This document shows, in pieces, positions 43,151 to 51,650 of a stretch of DNA of 64,000 nucleotides. The notes under the pieces are model-generated. The model saw only the letters and a program-made list of their open reading frames with translations, searched no databases and was not told the DNA's origin. This DNA comes from Alteribacillus bidgolensis (lineage in GTDB: Bacteria; Bacillota; Bacilli; Bacillales; Marinococcaceae), in NCBI RefSeq assembly GCF_002886255.1, contig NZ_KZ614149.1, forward strand, positions 3,779,272-3,843,271, given 5' to 3'. Positions within the stretch are counted from its first letter, which is position 1. Every line of letters starts with the position of its first letter. The position numbers and the translations under genes were made by a program.

Positions 43151-44203
43151 GTGCGCAGACTATTTCTGTTAATTGTTATGTTTATCGCGTTGCTTGGGTT
43201 AATTACAGCGTGCGGTGAAAAGTCGCAAGAAGAAGTTGTACAGGACCTTGACAAAAAACTTCAAGACATGGATGGATACAAAGGAAAAGCATCAATGACT
43301 CTAGAAACTGGCGAGGAAGCCCGCACCTATAATGTAGACATTTGGCACATGCAGAATGAAAAAAATAAATATTACAAAGTACATTTAAAAAATGACAACG
43401 AAGAACAAAATCAAATGATTATTAGAAATGATGATGGAGTATTTGTATTAACGCCAGCTCTTAATAAAAGTTTTCGCTTTCAAAGTGACTGGCCTAATAA
43501 CAATAGCCAAGTTTACCTTTATGAATCCCTTATCTCTGATATATTGATGGATGCTGAACGTACTTTCGCTATTCACGAAGGTACCTACGTATTTGAAACA
43601 AAAACGAACTATCAAAATAAAAACCTTCACCATCAGGAAATTGTACTAGATGCCAAATCACTAGAACCTCGTACTGTTAAGATTTATGATGCTGATTATA
43701 AATTACTAGTTTCTGTAGAATTTACAGAATTTGATGAAAATGCTTCTTTTGATGACAATGACTTTGATACAGATAAAAATATGACAGCCGCTGCCTTAGA
43801 AGAAGAAGAAATTCCTGCGTCTGCAGAAGAAGATGATAACGAAAACCAAGAAAATAATTCCTTTGAAGTTGTGTATCCATCATATCAACCACAAGGCTCT
43901 TCTTTAGAAGATACGGAAGAATCAATGACGGATACGGGGCAGAAAGTTGTGTTATCCTATAGTGGAGATCAGTCCTTTACCATTGTGGAACGTTCTGAGC
44001 AAGCCTTACAGGCAGCTGCGAATGTGGATGTAGGTGCAGGACAGCCTGTTGACTTAGGTTTTACAGTGGGAGCACAAACCGAAGGTTCACTCACATGGCA
44101 TCATAATGGTGTAGAATACTTGCTTGCTTCTAATGACTTAAGTCAAGAGGAAATGATGGCAATCGCACGTTCGATGGATTATTCTGGACAAAACCTCAAA
44201 TAA
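43151..44203 (+). CDS. ydcC: LolA-like lipoprotein (YdcC type)
   Basis: 350 residues: lipoprotein signal with ITAC lipobox (Cys 21), then an outer-membrane-lipoprotein-carrier-like beta fold (about 25-215: YKGKASMTLETGEEARTYNVDIWHM, MIIRNDDGVFVLTP), an acidic linker and a C-terminal DUF4367-like part (SFTIVERSEQ). It lies between nnr and alr as ydcC does in B. subtilis, where it is sporulation-associated. GTG start 10 bases after AAAGGAG, with that site inside a hairpin. Terminator follows. Confidence 0.87.
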   Translation: MRRLFLLIVMFIALLGLITACGEKSQEEVVQDLDKKLQDMDGYKGKASMTLETGEEARTYNVDIWHMQNEKNKYYKVHLKNDNEEQNQMIIRNDDGVFVLTPALNKSFRFQSDWPNNNSQVYLYESLISDILMDAERTFAIHEGTYVFETKTNYQNKNLHHQEIVLDAKSLEPRTVKIYDADYKLLVSVEFTEFDENASFDDNDFDTDKNMTAAALEEEEIPASAEEDDNENQENNSFEVVYPSYQPQGSSLEDTEESMTDTGQKVVLSYSGDQSFTIVERSEQALQAAANVDVGAGQPVDLGFTVGAQTEGSLTWHHNGVEYLLASNDLSQEEMMAIARSMDYSGQNLK

Positions 44204-44213
44204 AAATTTTAGT

Positions 44214-44250
44214 GCCTCAAAAGAATCAGCTCTCTTTTGAGGTTTTCTTT
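44214..44250 (+). terminator. Intrinsic terminator of ydcC
   Basis: CCTCAAAAGA pairs with TCTTTTGAGG, followed by TTTTCTTTT. Confidence 0.88.
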
Positions 44251-44306
44251 TGTGCTACAATAACGGATAGAAAATAGCAGGATATGACAGCATAGGAGAA
44301 GATAGG

Positions 44307-45446
44307 ATGGCTTTTAAACAAACATCGTATAGAGATACATGGGCAGAGGTTAATCTAAATCATATTAAGTCAAATGTAGAAAAAGCAAAAGCACATTTTA
44401 AGCAGAAGATGCATTTGATGGCCGTTGTGAAAGCTGATGGGTATGGGCATGGTGCTGTGAAAACTGCAGAAGCCGCTCTTCAAGCTGGGGCAGCATTTTT
44501 AGGTGTTGCTCTTTTAGAAGAAGCAATTGAGCTCAGAGAGACAGGAATAGAAGCTCCTATATTAGTTTTAGGACGAACCCGCCCGGAAGACTCACAGCTC
44601 GCAGCCGAGCAAGATATTCGTTTAACAGTATTTCAAGAGAGCTGGCTGGTTGAAGCCGAGAAGCATTTATCTTCAAAAAACAAGCTGCACATTCATATTA
44701 AAGTAGATACAGGCATGGGGCGTATAGGGATTGTTTCAAAGGAAGATTTAGTTTCATTTGCAAACGTGCTGAAAAGTTGTGAAAAAATAGAAACGGAAGG
44801 CCTTTTTACACACTTTGCCACTGCGGACGAAAAAAATTCTTCTTATTTCCAAAAACAATATCATCGATTTCTTAATATGCTGGAAGCGGCAGCAGACAAT
44901 ATCGGGGACCTTTCCTATATTCATTGTGGAAACAGTGCAGCAGGCCTTCGTTTTCCTGATAAGTGTTTTAATATGTTTCGTTTTGGAATATCAATGTATG
45001 GACTGACTCCTTCAGAGGAAATCTTAGATGAAATTCCTTTCCCTTTAAAACAGGCTTTTTCGCTGCATAGCCGTATCGTTCAAATAAAAAAACTATTACC
45101 TGGCGAAAGCATCAGCTACGGAGCAACGTACACAACGATAGATGAAGAATGGATAGCAACCATCCCGATTGGTTATGCTGATGGCTGGTATAGGTACCAC
45201 TCAACCTATGGAGGAGAAGTCTTGGTTAATGGCCAAAGAGCACCGATCGTGGGAAGAATATGCATGGATCAAATGATGATTAAGCTTCCAGAATATACTC
45301 CAATTGGAACAAAGGTTTCGTTAATTGGTGAACAAGACAATGAGTCTATAACTGTTTTAGAAGCAGCAAACCGGATTCACACGATTACTTATGAAATACC
45401 ATGTATGATTAGTAAAAGAGTCCCCCGTATATATGTAGGTGGTTGA
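44307..45446 (+). CDS. alr: Alanine racemase
   Basis: 379-residue PLP enzyme that makes D-alanine for peptidoglycan. The Schiff-base lysine K42 sits in VVKADGYGHG, the second catalytic residue is the tyrosine in SISYGATYTT, and GRICMDQMM is the conserved C-terminal motif. The ATG has AGGAGAAGATAGG upstream. Same order as B. subtilis (ydcC-alr-ndoAI). Intact and of normal length. Confidence 0.95.
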   Translation: MAFKQTSYRDTWAEVNLNHIKSNVEKAKAHFKQKMHLMAVVKADGYGHGAVKTAEAALQAGAAFLGVALLEEAIELRETGIEAPILVLGRTRPEDSQLAAEQDIRLTVFQESWLVEAEKHLSSKNKLHIHIKVDTGMGRIGIVSKEDLVSFANVLKSCEKIETEGLFTHFATADEKNSSYFQKQYHRFLNMLEAAADNIGDLSYIHCGNSAAGLRFPDKCFNMFRFGISMYGLTPSEEILDEIPFPLKQAFSLHSRIVQIKKLLPGESISYGATYTTIDEEWIATIPIGYADGWYRYHSTYGGEVLVNGQRAPIVGRICMDQMMIKLPEYTPIGTKVSLIGEQDNESITVLEAANRIHTITYEIPCMISKRVPRIYVGG

Positions 45447-45659
45447 TTGCTGAAAAACGAATCAAACGCAGTTTTTTTACTGTTAAGGAATTTTGCTGGC
45501 TGGCGCCTCTGCGAGAATGGATCCGTCTTCTAAGCGCCCTGCGTGGAGAGACGCAGACACCGTTCCGTGTTTTGCAGAACCTGTCACAGGTAACCAGGGG
45601 CGTTTGTGCTTTTATAATAGGTTACAAGAAATGGTTTTAAAATTCATCTTAAACGTACT
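45447..45659. other. Intergenic region with a GC-rich patch after alr
   Basis: Bases about 45490-45605 are clearly richer in GC than the surroundings and contain GCGTGGAGAGACGC, a short hairpin. No convincing gene: the 65-codon frame through it lacks a ribosome binding site and family features. It may be an old repeat or an uncharacterised structured RNA. Confidence 0.4.
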
Positions 45660-45688
45660 TTGCAAAATGTATAACTAAATGCTATGAT
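45660..45688 (+). promoter_or_regulatory. Promoter of ndoAI
   Basis: TTGCAA (45660-45665), 17-base spacer, TATGAT (45683-45688). Confidence 0.65.
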
Positions 45689-45736
45689 TGAATAAAATGA
45701 ACAGAGACAGTAAGGCGTATGCTGGAGGTGTGTGGA

Positions 45737-46018
45737 GTGTCTCAGAAGAGCACAAAGCAAATTAATGTCAGTCTTCCCGAGTATTTACTGCGTGAACTAG
45801 ACGGAATAATTGAAAATGATGAAGTGGACCGCAACGACTTTATCCATCAAGCTACAGAATTTTATCTTAAAGAGCGCCAAAAAAAGAGAGTACGGGAATC
45901 TATGCAGCAAGGTTATATGGAAATGGCCAGCATCAATTTGCATATAGCAGCCGAATCTTTTCTGGCAGAAGAAGAAGCAGAACATTCACTTGATAACAGA
46001 CTAGTAAGCGGAGTGTGA
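45737..46018 (+). CDS. ndoAI: Antitoxin EndoAI (MazE-type, ribbon-helix-helix) without its toxin
   Basis: 93 residues. The N-terminal ribbon-helix-helix (KQINVSLPEYLLRELDGII) binds DNA, and the C-terminal part (MASINLHIAAESFLAEEEAEH...LVSGV) is the stretch that neutralises EndoA/MazF in the B. subtilis pair. The sequence is full length and well preserved. GTG start with GGAGGTGTGTGG before it. Normally ndoA (mazF) follows within a few bases, but here 46019-46386 contains no such gene, so the antitoxin is orphaned or has a partner elsewhere. Confidence 0.88.
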   Translation: MSQKSTKQINVSLPEYLLRELDGIIENDEVDRNDFIHQATEFYLKERQKKRVRESMQQGYMEMASINLHIAAESFLAEEEAEHSLDNRLVSGV

Positions 46019-46386
46019 TCGATCTCCCCCTATAAGCTGAACATTGGTTCGTCTCAATTATACCCTTCCGTGCTATTATTTCTATTTTATTTAATGTTTT
46101 TTACTAAATGAAATACGGGCTGAAAAGTTGCTGCTTACATGTAGCAGCTTTTTTTGTAACGTCTAATATTAAAAGTTATGTCTTTAGCAGGCTGATTTTG
46201 GTCACTCTGTTTTAAAAGGTGGAGTATGAGAAAAAGTGAAAAAAAATTTATTATTATATGATTTGTTTGCGCCTAAATGGAAGACGTGAAATAATATAAA
46301 CAAGTATGTGTATATATTTTTTACCATTTTATAATCTTTTAAACTACTTGTTGAAAAAACATAAATAGTCTTTGGAGGAATTGTTT
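46019..46386. other. Gene-free gap where ndoA would be expected; contains a terminator
   Basis: No frame resembling EndoA/MazF was found on either strand. A hairpin GCTGC/GCAGC followed by T7 (46124-46156) terminates ndoAI transcription, so rsbR must have its own promoter; a TATAAT near 46331-46336 with a weak -35 is the only candidate. Confidence 0.6.
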
Positions 46387-47226
46387 ATGCAGCCATCCAT
46401 TATAGAAATGATTTATAGTCAACGTCAGGAAATCATTGATCGCTGGAAAGAAGAAATTCGGCATTTTAGTGATAATGAATTTACCCGCAGCTTACCCGCA
46501 GAAGTGTATAATGAAACGAATGTAGAATTCGTCCGTTTAATTATAGATACACTGGAATTAGAACAGAGCGAAGCTAAAGAGAAACTTCGTCAGTTTGCAG
46601 AACGCTTCATTAATACTGGATGGCCGCTCAGTTACTTTACTCAAGGGATGCAGGCTTTTCGTCGAGTGCTGCTGGAAACAATGACCTCCCAAGAAACTAT
46701 TAATTCAAAAAAAGTATTCGAGACGTTTTATGAAGTAGAAAGCTGGATCGATGGCATTATTAACCAACTTGTAGATGAGTATTCAGGTTCATGGGAAAAT
46801 ACGCTGCATCTTCAAAAGCTGGCATTAAAAGAACTATCGGCCCCGTTAATTCCTGTATTTGAGAAAATTAGTGTAATGCCTCTTATTGGTACCATTGATA
46901 CGGAAAGAGCAAAGCTCATTATGGAAAATCTGCTTGAAGGCATTATCGAGCATCGATCTCAAGTTGTTTTAATTGATATTACGGGTGTTCCTGTAGTAGA
47001 TACAATGGTTGCTCATCATATTATTCAAGCATCAGAAGCTGTCAGACTGGTTGGTGCTGAGTGTATTCTTGTAGGTATTCGCCCTGAAATTGCTCAAACC
47101 ATCGTAAATCTAGGCATCGATCTTGGTAAGTTCCCGACAAGAAGCACCCTTCGAAAAGGGATTGAAACAGGTTTGGAATTGACCCAGCGGAAAATCGTAA
47201 ATATCTCTAGTGACGATTTTAGATAA
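46387..47226 (+). CDS. rsbR: Stressosome scaffold RsbR (RsbRA)
   Basis: 279 residues: N-terminal globin-like sensor domain (about 1-150) and C-terminal STAS domain. Both RsbT phosphorylation sites are kept: T172 in GTIDTERAK and T206 in VPVVDTMVAHH (T171 and T205 in B. subtilis), as is GIRPEIAQTIVNLGI. It assembles with RsbS into the stressosome that holds RsbT. ATG 46387 has GGAGG upstream; the frame opens five codons earlier at a TTG. First gene of the rsbRSTU set. Confidence 0.94.
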   Translation: MQPSIIEMIYSQRQEIIDRWKEEIRHFSDNEFTRSLPAEVYNETNVEFVRLIIDTLELEQSEAKEKLRQFAERFINTGWPLSYFTQGMQAFRRVLLETMTSQETINSKKVFETFYEVESWIDGIINQLVDEYSGSWENTLHLQKLALKELSAPLIPVFEKISVMPLIGTIDTERAKLIMENLLEGIIEHRSQVVLIDITGVPVVDTMVAHHIIQASEAVRLVGAECILVGIRPEIAQTIVNLGIDLGKFPTRSTLRKGIETGLELTQRKIVNISSDDFR

Positions 47227-47255
47227 ATGCAGTAAATAGATCGGAGGGTAATAGT

Positions 47256-47612
47256 GTGCGCATTCCAATCTTAAAACTACATGATTATTTATTAATATCT
47301 GTGCAAGTAGAATTAGATGATCAAACGGCCCTTCAGTTTCAAGAAGATCTTTTAAATAAGATTCATCAAGAAGGCTCTTCCGGTGTGGTCATTGATCTTA
47401 CTTCCGTAGAAATGATTGATTCTTTTATAGCAAAGGTATTAGGAGACGTAGTAGAAATGTCCAATTTGATGGGAGCAAAAGTTGTTTTGACTGGTATTCA
47501 GCCTGCCGTTGCTATCACCTTAATTGATATGGGTATTATGCTTGACGAGGTGCCTACTGCTCTTGATCTAGAACAAGGTCTGGATAAACTTCAACAGGAA
47601 TTGGAGGGATAA
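47256..47612 (+). CDS. rsbS: Stressosome antagonist RsbS
   Basis: 118-residue single STAS domain. The RsbT-phosphorylated serine is S56 in EMIDSFIAK (S59 in B. subtilis). It binds RsbT in unstressed cells; phosphorylation releases RsbT. GTG start with GGAGGG upstream. 29 bases after rsbR and 3 bases before rsbT, clearly one operon. Confidence 0.94.
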   Translation: MRIPILKLHDYLLISVQVELDDQTALQFQEDLLNKIHQEGSSGVVIDLTSVEMIDSFIAKVLGDVVEMSNLMGAKVVLTGIQPAVAITLIDMGIMLDEVPTALDLEQGLDKLQQELEG

Positions 47613-47615
47613 AAA

Positions 47616-48029
47616 ATGAGTGTCCAATCCAATGTTGAAGTCCGTACGGAATGGGGAATCGTTTCTGCTCGTCAAGCTGGAAGAAATTTAGCAAAAGAAA
47701 TAGGTTTTAGCAGTGTAGATCAAGCTAGAATAACGACTGCCATTTCGGAGTTGGCAAGAAACATTTACCTATACGCTGAAAAAGGTGAAATAATTATTGA
47801 GGCCGTCGAAGAAATGCAATCGACTGGTGTGAAACATGGAATAAAAATAACCGCTAAAGATAAAGGTCCTGGTATTAAAAACATTCGCCAGGTAATGGAG
47901 GACGGTTTTACGACTTCAGGTGGTTTAGGAGCAGGACTGCCAGGTGTAAAAAGACTGATGGACGAGTTTGATATTGATTCTATTGCAGGTGAAGGTACGG
48001 AGATAACGACGATAAAATGGAACAGCTAA
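47616..48029 (+). CDS. rsbT: Serine/threonine kinase RsbT
   Basis: 137-residue GHKL kinase: N box AISELARNIYLYA, G1 DKGPGI, and the C-terminal TTSGGLGAGLPGVKRLMDEF loop. It phosphorylates RsbR/RsbS and, once free, activates RsbU. The ATG has GGAGG inside the end of rsbS. RsbU begins 13 bases later. Confidence 0.95.
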   Translation: MSVQSNVEVRTEWGIVSARQAGRNLAKEIGFSSVDQARITTAISELARNIYLYAEKGEIIIEAVEEMQSTGVKHGIKITAKDKGPGIKNIRQVMEDGFTTSGGLGAGLPGVKRLMDEFDIDSIAGEGTEITTIKWNS

Positions 48030-48042
48030 AGGAGGTTGAAGG

Positions 48043-49056
48043 TTGGCAGATTCTTTTAGCTTAATGCAGGAACAATATGCCAAAATATTACAAACATATT
48101 TACAGGAAAAAAATGAAACAGGCCTATATCACGCACAGCAATTTAGTAAAAAAGTACTTGAACATCAAATTTCTCCGGAAGAAGTAGTCAGTCTTCATCT
48201 AGATGCAATAGAAAAATTCTTTCCGGATCTTCCTCAAGGGGCACGGGATTCCTTTGAATTTCTTTTAGAAGTAATGATGGGATATGGGATGGCTTATAGG
48301 GAACATCAAAGCCTAAGAGATAAACAGAAAGAGTTAGAAACGGAAATAAATGTAGCGGCGAATATGCAGCAGACATTTTTACCTAAAGAAATCCCGAGTG
48401 TAGACTCCCTTGATGTTGGTGTGATTAGTGTGCCTGCTTCAAAAATGAGTGGAGATTATTACCATTTTGTTAAAGATGAAAATAATTGTATAGGTGTAGC
48501 TATCGCTGACATTATAGGTAAAGGGGTACCGGCTGCATTATGTATGTCTATGATTAAATATGCGATGGATAGTCTGCCGGAACAAAGGCTTCAGCCAGGT
48601 GCTCTTTTAGAAAACCTTAACCGTGTTGTCGAACAAAATGTGGCTTCTAATATGTTTATTACGATGATGTATGGCTCGTATGATCCGCGTGTCCATCATT
48701 TTTATTATTCAGGAGCAGGTCATGAGCCTGGTTTTTATTATAATTATAAGACAGACAGCTTTGAAGAACTTTATGCAAAAGGATTGGTTCTGGGTATTAC
48801 AAGGGATACTACTTTTCGTGAATACCATAAAAAAGTTGAACCGGGAGATTTTATTGTGCTGCTCTCTGATGGCGTAACGGAATGCCGTACGGATGAGGGT
48901 TTTATTGAAAGAGAAGAACTTACTCGGTTTATTCATCAGTATAAGCATCTACCTGCCCAAGAAATAGTTAATAATGTCTTCTACCAATTGGAAAAACTGC
49001 AAGGTTTTCAACTTCGTGATGATTTGTCCTTAATAATTTTGAGAAGAAAGGTTTAA
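48043..49056 (+). CDS. rsbU: PP2C-type phosphatase RsbU
   Basis: 337 residues: N-terminal RsbT-binding helical domain (about 1-85), coiled-coil linker (about 90-115, KQKELETEINVAANMQQTFLP), and a PP2C/SpoIIE-type catalytic domain with SGDYYHF, ADIIGKGVPAAL and SDGVTECR metal-binding motifs. It dephosphorylates RsbV to release SigB. The start is a TTG preceded by AAAGGAGG. A terminator follows, which separates it from rsbV. Confidence 0.94.
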   Translation: MADSFSLMQEQYAKILQTYLQEKNETGLYHAQQFSKKVLEHQISPEEVVSLHLDAIEKFFPDLPQGARDSFEFLLEVMMGYGMAYREHQSLRDKQKELETEINVAANMQQTFLPKEIPSVDSLDVGVISVPASKMSGDYYHFVKDENNCIGVAIADIIGKGVPAALCMSMIKYAMDSLPEQRLQPGALLENLNRVVEQNVASNMFITMMYGSYDPRVHHFYYSGAGHEPGFYYNYKTDSFEELYAKGLVLGITRDTTFREYHKKVEPGDFIVLLSDGVTECRTDEGFIEREELTRFIHQYKHLPAQEIVNNVFYQLEKLQGFQLRDDLSLIILRRKV

Positions 49057-49098
49057 GTTTATACTTATTTGGGAAAGTACAAACAATGAATCAATAAT

Positions 49099-49134
49099 AA
49101 AAAAACGAAGCGGCCCCAGGCCGTCTTCTTTTTT
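49099..49134 (+). terminator. Intrinsic terminator between rsbU and rsbV
   Basis: AAAAACGAAGCGGCC pairs (with small bulges) with GGCCGTCTTCTTTTTT. Confidence 0.75.
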
Positions 49135-49149
49135 ACCACCGTTAAAAAA

Positions 49150-49222
49150 TTGAGGTTTTCAACTCTGTTATAAGCGCATTTCTGGCTCTAAGATTTGGCT
49201 GAAGACCAAGTTTTCTAAATAT
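49150..49222 (+). repeat. Probable diverged copy of the dispersed repeat
   Basis: TTCAACTCTGTTATAAGCGC and the end GACCAAGTTTTCTAAAT match parts of the repeat consensus and, as elsewhere, it follows a terminator. It occupies the rsbU-rsbV gap. Confidence 0.4.
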
Positions 49223-49263
49223 GTACTTCAACTCAAGATAATGTTTGCATAGGAGGCATTAAA

Positions 49264-49593
49264 ATGAATCTTGACATCAGAACAGAAGAAAAAGACCACC
49301 GTAATATTCTTTACGTGGGTGGCGAGATTGATGCCTATACAGCTTCACAATTAAGGGAGGCTCTGCTTCCTTTAACCGAGAAAGACGGAACAAATGTCAT
49401 CGTTGATTTGTCAGGAGTTGATTATATAGACAGTACTGGGTTAGGCATTTTTATCGGAGCATTAAAATCTTCGAACAGCAATAATACTACACTCAAGCTC
49501 ATCGGTTTGAATTCCAGGGTGAAACGGTTGTTCTCTATTACAGGATTAGATGAAGTGATGGACATCGATGAAGAAAGAGAGGAGGCCAAGTGA
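49264..49593 (+). CDS. rsbV: Anti-anti-sigma factor RsbV
   Basis: 109-residue STAS protein. The regulatory serine is S57 in DYIDSTGLG; RsbW phosphorylates it, RsbU dephosphorylates it, and the unphosphorylated form captures RsbW. AGGAGGC precedes the ATG. Overlaps rsbW by one base (TGATG). No recognisable sigma-B promoter is visible upstream. Confidence 0.95.
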   Translation: MNLDIRTEEKDHRNILYVGGEIDAYTASQLREALLPLTEKDGTNVIVDLSGVDYIDSTGLGIFIGALKSSNSNNTTLKLIGLNSRVKRLFSITGLDEVMDIDEEREEAK

Positions 49594-50084
49594 TGAGTGA
49601 TAAGGCTAAAGATTATATTGAAATGAAACTGCCGGCAAAAGCAGAATACGTGGGAGTCGTGAGGTTAACCGTCTCGGGAGTTGCTAACCGGGTCGGTTAT
49701 TCCTATGATGATATTGAAGATTTGAAGATTGCAGTGGCTGAAGCGTGTACCAATGTTGTAGACCACGCATACAAACAAAATGGTTTGATGGCTTTGGGGT
49801 GCAGTATTTACAAAGACAAAATAGAAATTGTTGTTTCAGATAATGGACAAAGTTTTAATTTCGATGATTTGAAAAAGGGACTTGGCCCAGTAGACGGGAC
49901 AAAGCCGATAGGAGAGCTAGAAGAAGGGGGGCTAGGACTTTTTCTTATTAATTCTCTGATGGACAAAGTGGAAATCAATAGAGAATCTGGCGTTGCAATT
50001 GTGATGACAAAGTTTCTGCAAAGAGATGAGGTGGAGCAGGATGCCAATGGAGTCCCAGCACCAACAAACGCACAAAAGCAATAA
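49593..50084 (+). CDS. rsbW: Anti-sigma factor and serine kinase RsbW
   Basis: 163-residue GHKL ATPase: N box AVAEACTNVVDHAY, G1 DNGQSF, G2 EEGGLGLFLI. It binds SigB or phosphorylates RsbV. ATG 49593 is 7 bases after GGAGG; the GTG one codon earlier is less well placed. Its 3' end overlaps sigB by 44 bases, implying coupling. Confidence 0.95.
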   Translation: MSDKAKDYIEMKLPAKAEYVGVVRLTVSGVANRVGYSYDDIEDLKIAVAEACTNVVDHAYKQNGLMALGCSIYKDKIEIVVSDNGQSFNFDDLKKGLGPVDGTKPIGELEEGGLGLFLINSLMDKVEINRESGVAIVMTKFLQRDEVEQDANGVPAPTNAQKQ

Positions 50085-50844
50085 GGAAGAAGAGAGCCAG
50101 GTATATGAATGGATAAAGCAATTCCAGCAAGATCCTTCAGAAGACATTCAAACGAAGTTAGTGAAACATTACGAGCCGTTGGTGCAGTCTTTGGCACGAA
50201 AGTTTTCAAGAGGACAAGACCATGATGATGACTTGTACCAAGTGGGTATGATTGGTCTGCTGGCTGCTTTAAGAAGGTTTGATGACTCCTTTAAGCGCAG
50301 CTTTGAATCTTTTGCAGTGCCTACAATAGTTGGGGAAATAAAAAGATTTATAAGAGATAAAACGTGGAGTGTGCATGTCCCTAGGCGTATAAAAGAATTG
50401 GGCCCTCGTATTAAAAAAGCTGTAGAAGAGCTGACTAATGAACTTCAGCGTTCCCCCCAAGTAGAAGAAATTGCTTCTTATTTGGAAGTGAGTGAAGAAG
50501 AAGTTTTAGAGACAATGGAAATGGGTAAAAGTTACCAAGCTCTCTCTGTGGACCGGTCTATTGAAGCAGACCAAGAAGGCAGCGCTGTTACACTTCTTGA
50601 CCTAGTTGGGGCCACAGAAGAAGGATATGAAAAAACGGATCAGCACATGCTATTAGAAAAAGCATTCGGTATTTTAACAGATCGAGAAAAAGAAATATTG
50701 CAATGCACTTATTTTGACAATTTAAGTCAGAAAGAAACAGGCGATAAGCTGGGTATATCTCAAATGCATGTATCCCGCTTGCAGCGCAGAGCTTTGCAGA
50801 AATTACGGGAATCTATAAGAGTGGAGCCATCGGAGTGTCTTTAA
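50041..50844 (+). CDS. sigB: General stress sigma factor SigB
   Basis: 267 residues of the sigma-70 group 3 family: region 2 (DLYQVGMIGLLAALRRFDDS, about 60-80, with the -10 recognition FESFAVPTIVGEIKRFIRDK), region 3 (about 120-170) and region 4 (LSQKETGDKLGISQMHVSRLQRRAL). ATG 50041 follows GAGGTGGAG; an ATG five codons upstream lies inside that site. It directs the general stress regulon. rsbX begins at the next base after the stop codon. Confidence 0.95.
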   Translation: MPMESQHQQTHKSNKEEESQVYEWIKQFQQDPSEDIQTKLVKHYEPLVQSLARKFSRGQDHDDDLYQVGMIGLLAALRRFDDSFKRSFESFAVPTIVGEIKRFIRDKTWSVHVPRRIKELGPRIKKAVEELTNELQRSPQVEEIASYLEVSEEEVLETMEMGKSYQALSVDRSIEADQEGSAVTLLDLVGATEEGYEKTDQHMLLEKAFGILTDREKEILQCTYFDNLSQKETGDKLGISQMHVSRLQRRALQKLRESIRVEPSECL

Positions 50845-51447
50845 ATGATTGAAAATAAAACACATTCCAAAGTTGATATTGCAGCTTTTCAACAGGAGAA
50901 AAAGGGGAATTATCGATGCGGGGACGCTTATGTTACTGTGGAAACGGATGATTATTTTATCTGCGCTTTGGCAGATGGTTTAGGAAGCGGTGAAGGAGCG
51001 TATCGTTCCGCTAAAAAGGCAATGGATATTATTGAACAATATCATCATGAGAACGTGCCCAGTATGTTAGAGAAATGCAATCGGGCTTTAATACAGGAAC
51101 GAGGTGTAGTAATTACCATACTAAAAGCCTGTTTTTCTGTAAACGAAATAGTATACGGAAACATTGGTAATATAGGAACTTATTTAATTTCTGACAAGGG
51201 AGAAGCTTCGCGCCCGATTCCTGCACCAGGATATATGTCAGGTCGTAAATTTCAGTACAGATTAGCTCATTTCCCGTTTCGCAAAGGTTTTCAATTTTTA
51301 TTACATTCGGATGGCATTACGATTTCGCAGGCCGACCAGCAATGGATTAAAACGTCTAGGTCTCCTGAATGCTCTATACAACACTTGTCAAAAAAAGCTA
51401 AAAATTATGATGATGACACAACAATAATAGCTGGATTTATCACGTAA
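50845..51447 (+). CDS. rsbX: Feedback phosphatase RsbX
   Basis: 200-residue PP2C-type phosphatase that dephosphorylates RsbS and RsbR to reset the stressosome. Metal-site motifs are ALADGLGSG near residue 45, GNIGNIGTY near 112, HSDGIT near 152 and the final DDDTTIIAG. The ATG follows the sigB stop codon directly. Closes the rsbVW-sigB-rsbX unit. Confidence 0.93.
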   Translation: MIENKTHSKVDIAAFQQEKKGNYRCGDAYVTVETDDYFICALADGLGSGEGAYRSAKKAMDIIEQYHHENVPSMLEKCNRALIQERGVVITILKACFSVNEIVYGNIGNIGTYLISDKGEASRPIPAPGYMSGRKFQYRLAHFPFRKGFQFLLHSDGITISQADQQWIKTSRSPECSIQHLSKKAKNYDDDTTIIAGFIT

Positions 51448-51480
51448 GAGCCCATACTAGAGGCTCTTATTTTATTTTAT
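51445..51480 (+). terminator. Intrinsic terminator of the sigB operon
   Basis: AAGAGCC pairs with GGCTCTT, followed by ATTTTATTTT; repeat copy F follows. Confidence 0.75.
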
Positions 51481-51540
51481 ACTTTAGGAGTCTTTAACTT
51501 TGTTAAAGAGAAAAACTACGACCTTCGCCATCTAATATCC
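51480..51540 (+). repeat. Dispersed two-hairpin repeat, copy F (3' part lost)
   Basis: TACTTTAGGAGTCTTTAACT, the TTTGTTAAAG segment and AAAACTACGACCTTCGCC are clear; the terminal hairpin is missing. Confidence 0.65.
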
Positions 51541-51650
51541 TGCTTATAGTTGAGCCTGTCTTGGAAATATGCGTATGATATAGTGAAAAGGAATTTATGC
51601 AAACTGATTTAACTCATACATAGAAAATACAAAAAGGAGTTCGTTGTGTA

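Noticed and set aside
45443..45678. Two overlapping 60-odd-codon frames after alr
   Set aside because: No ribosome binding site and composition like translated non-coding repeat; kept only as a GC-rich patch.
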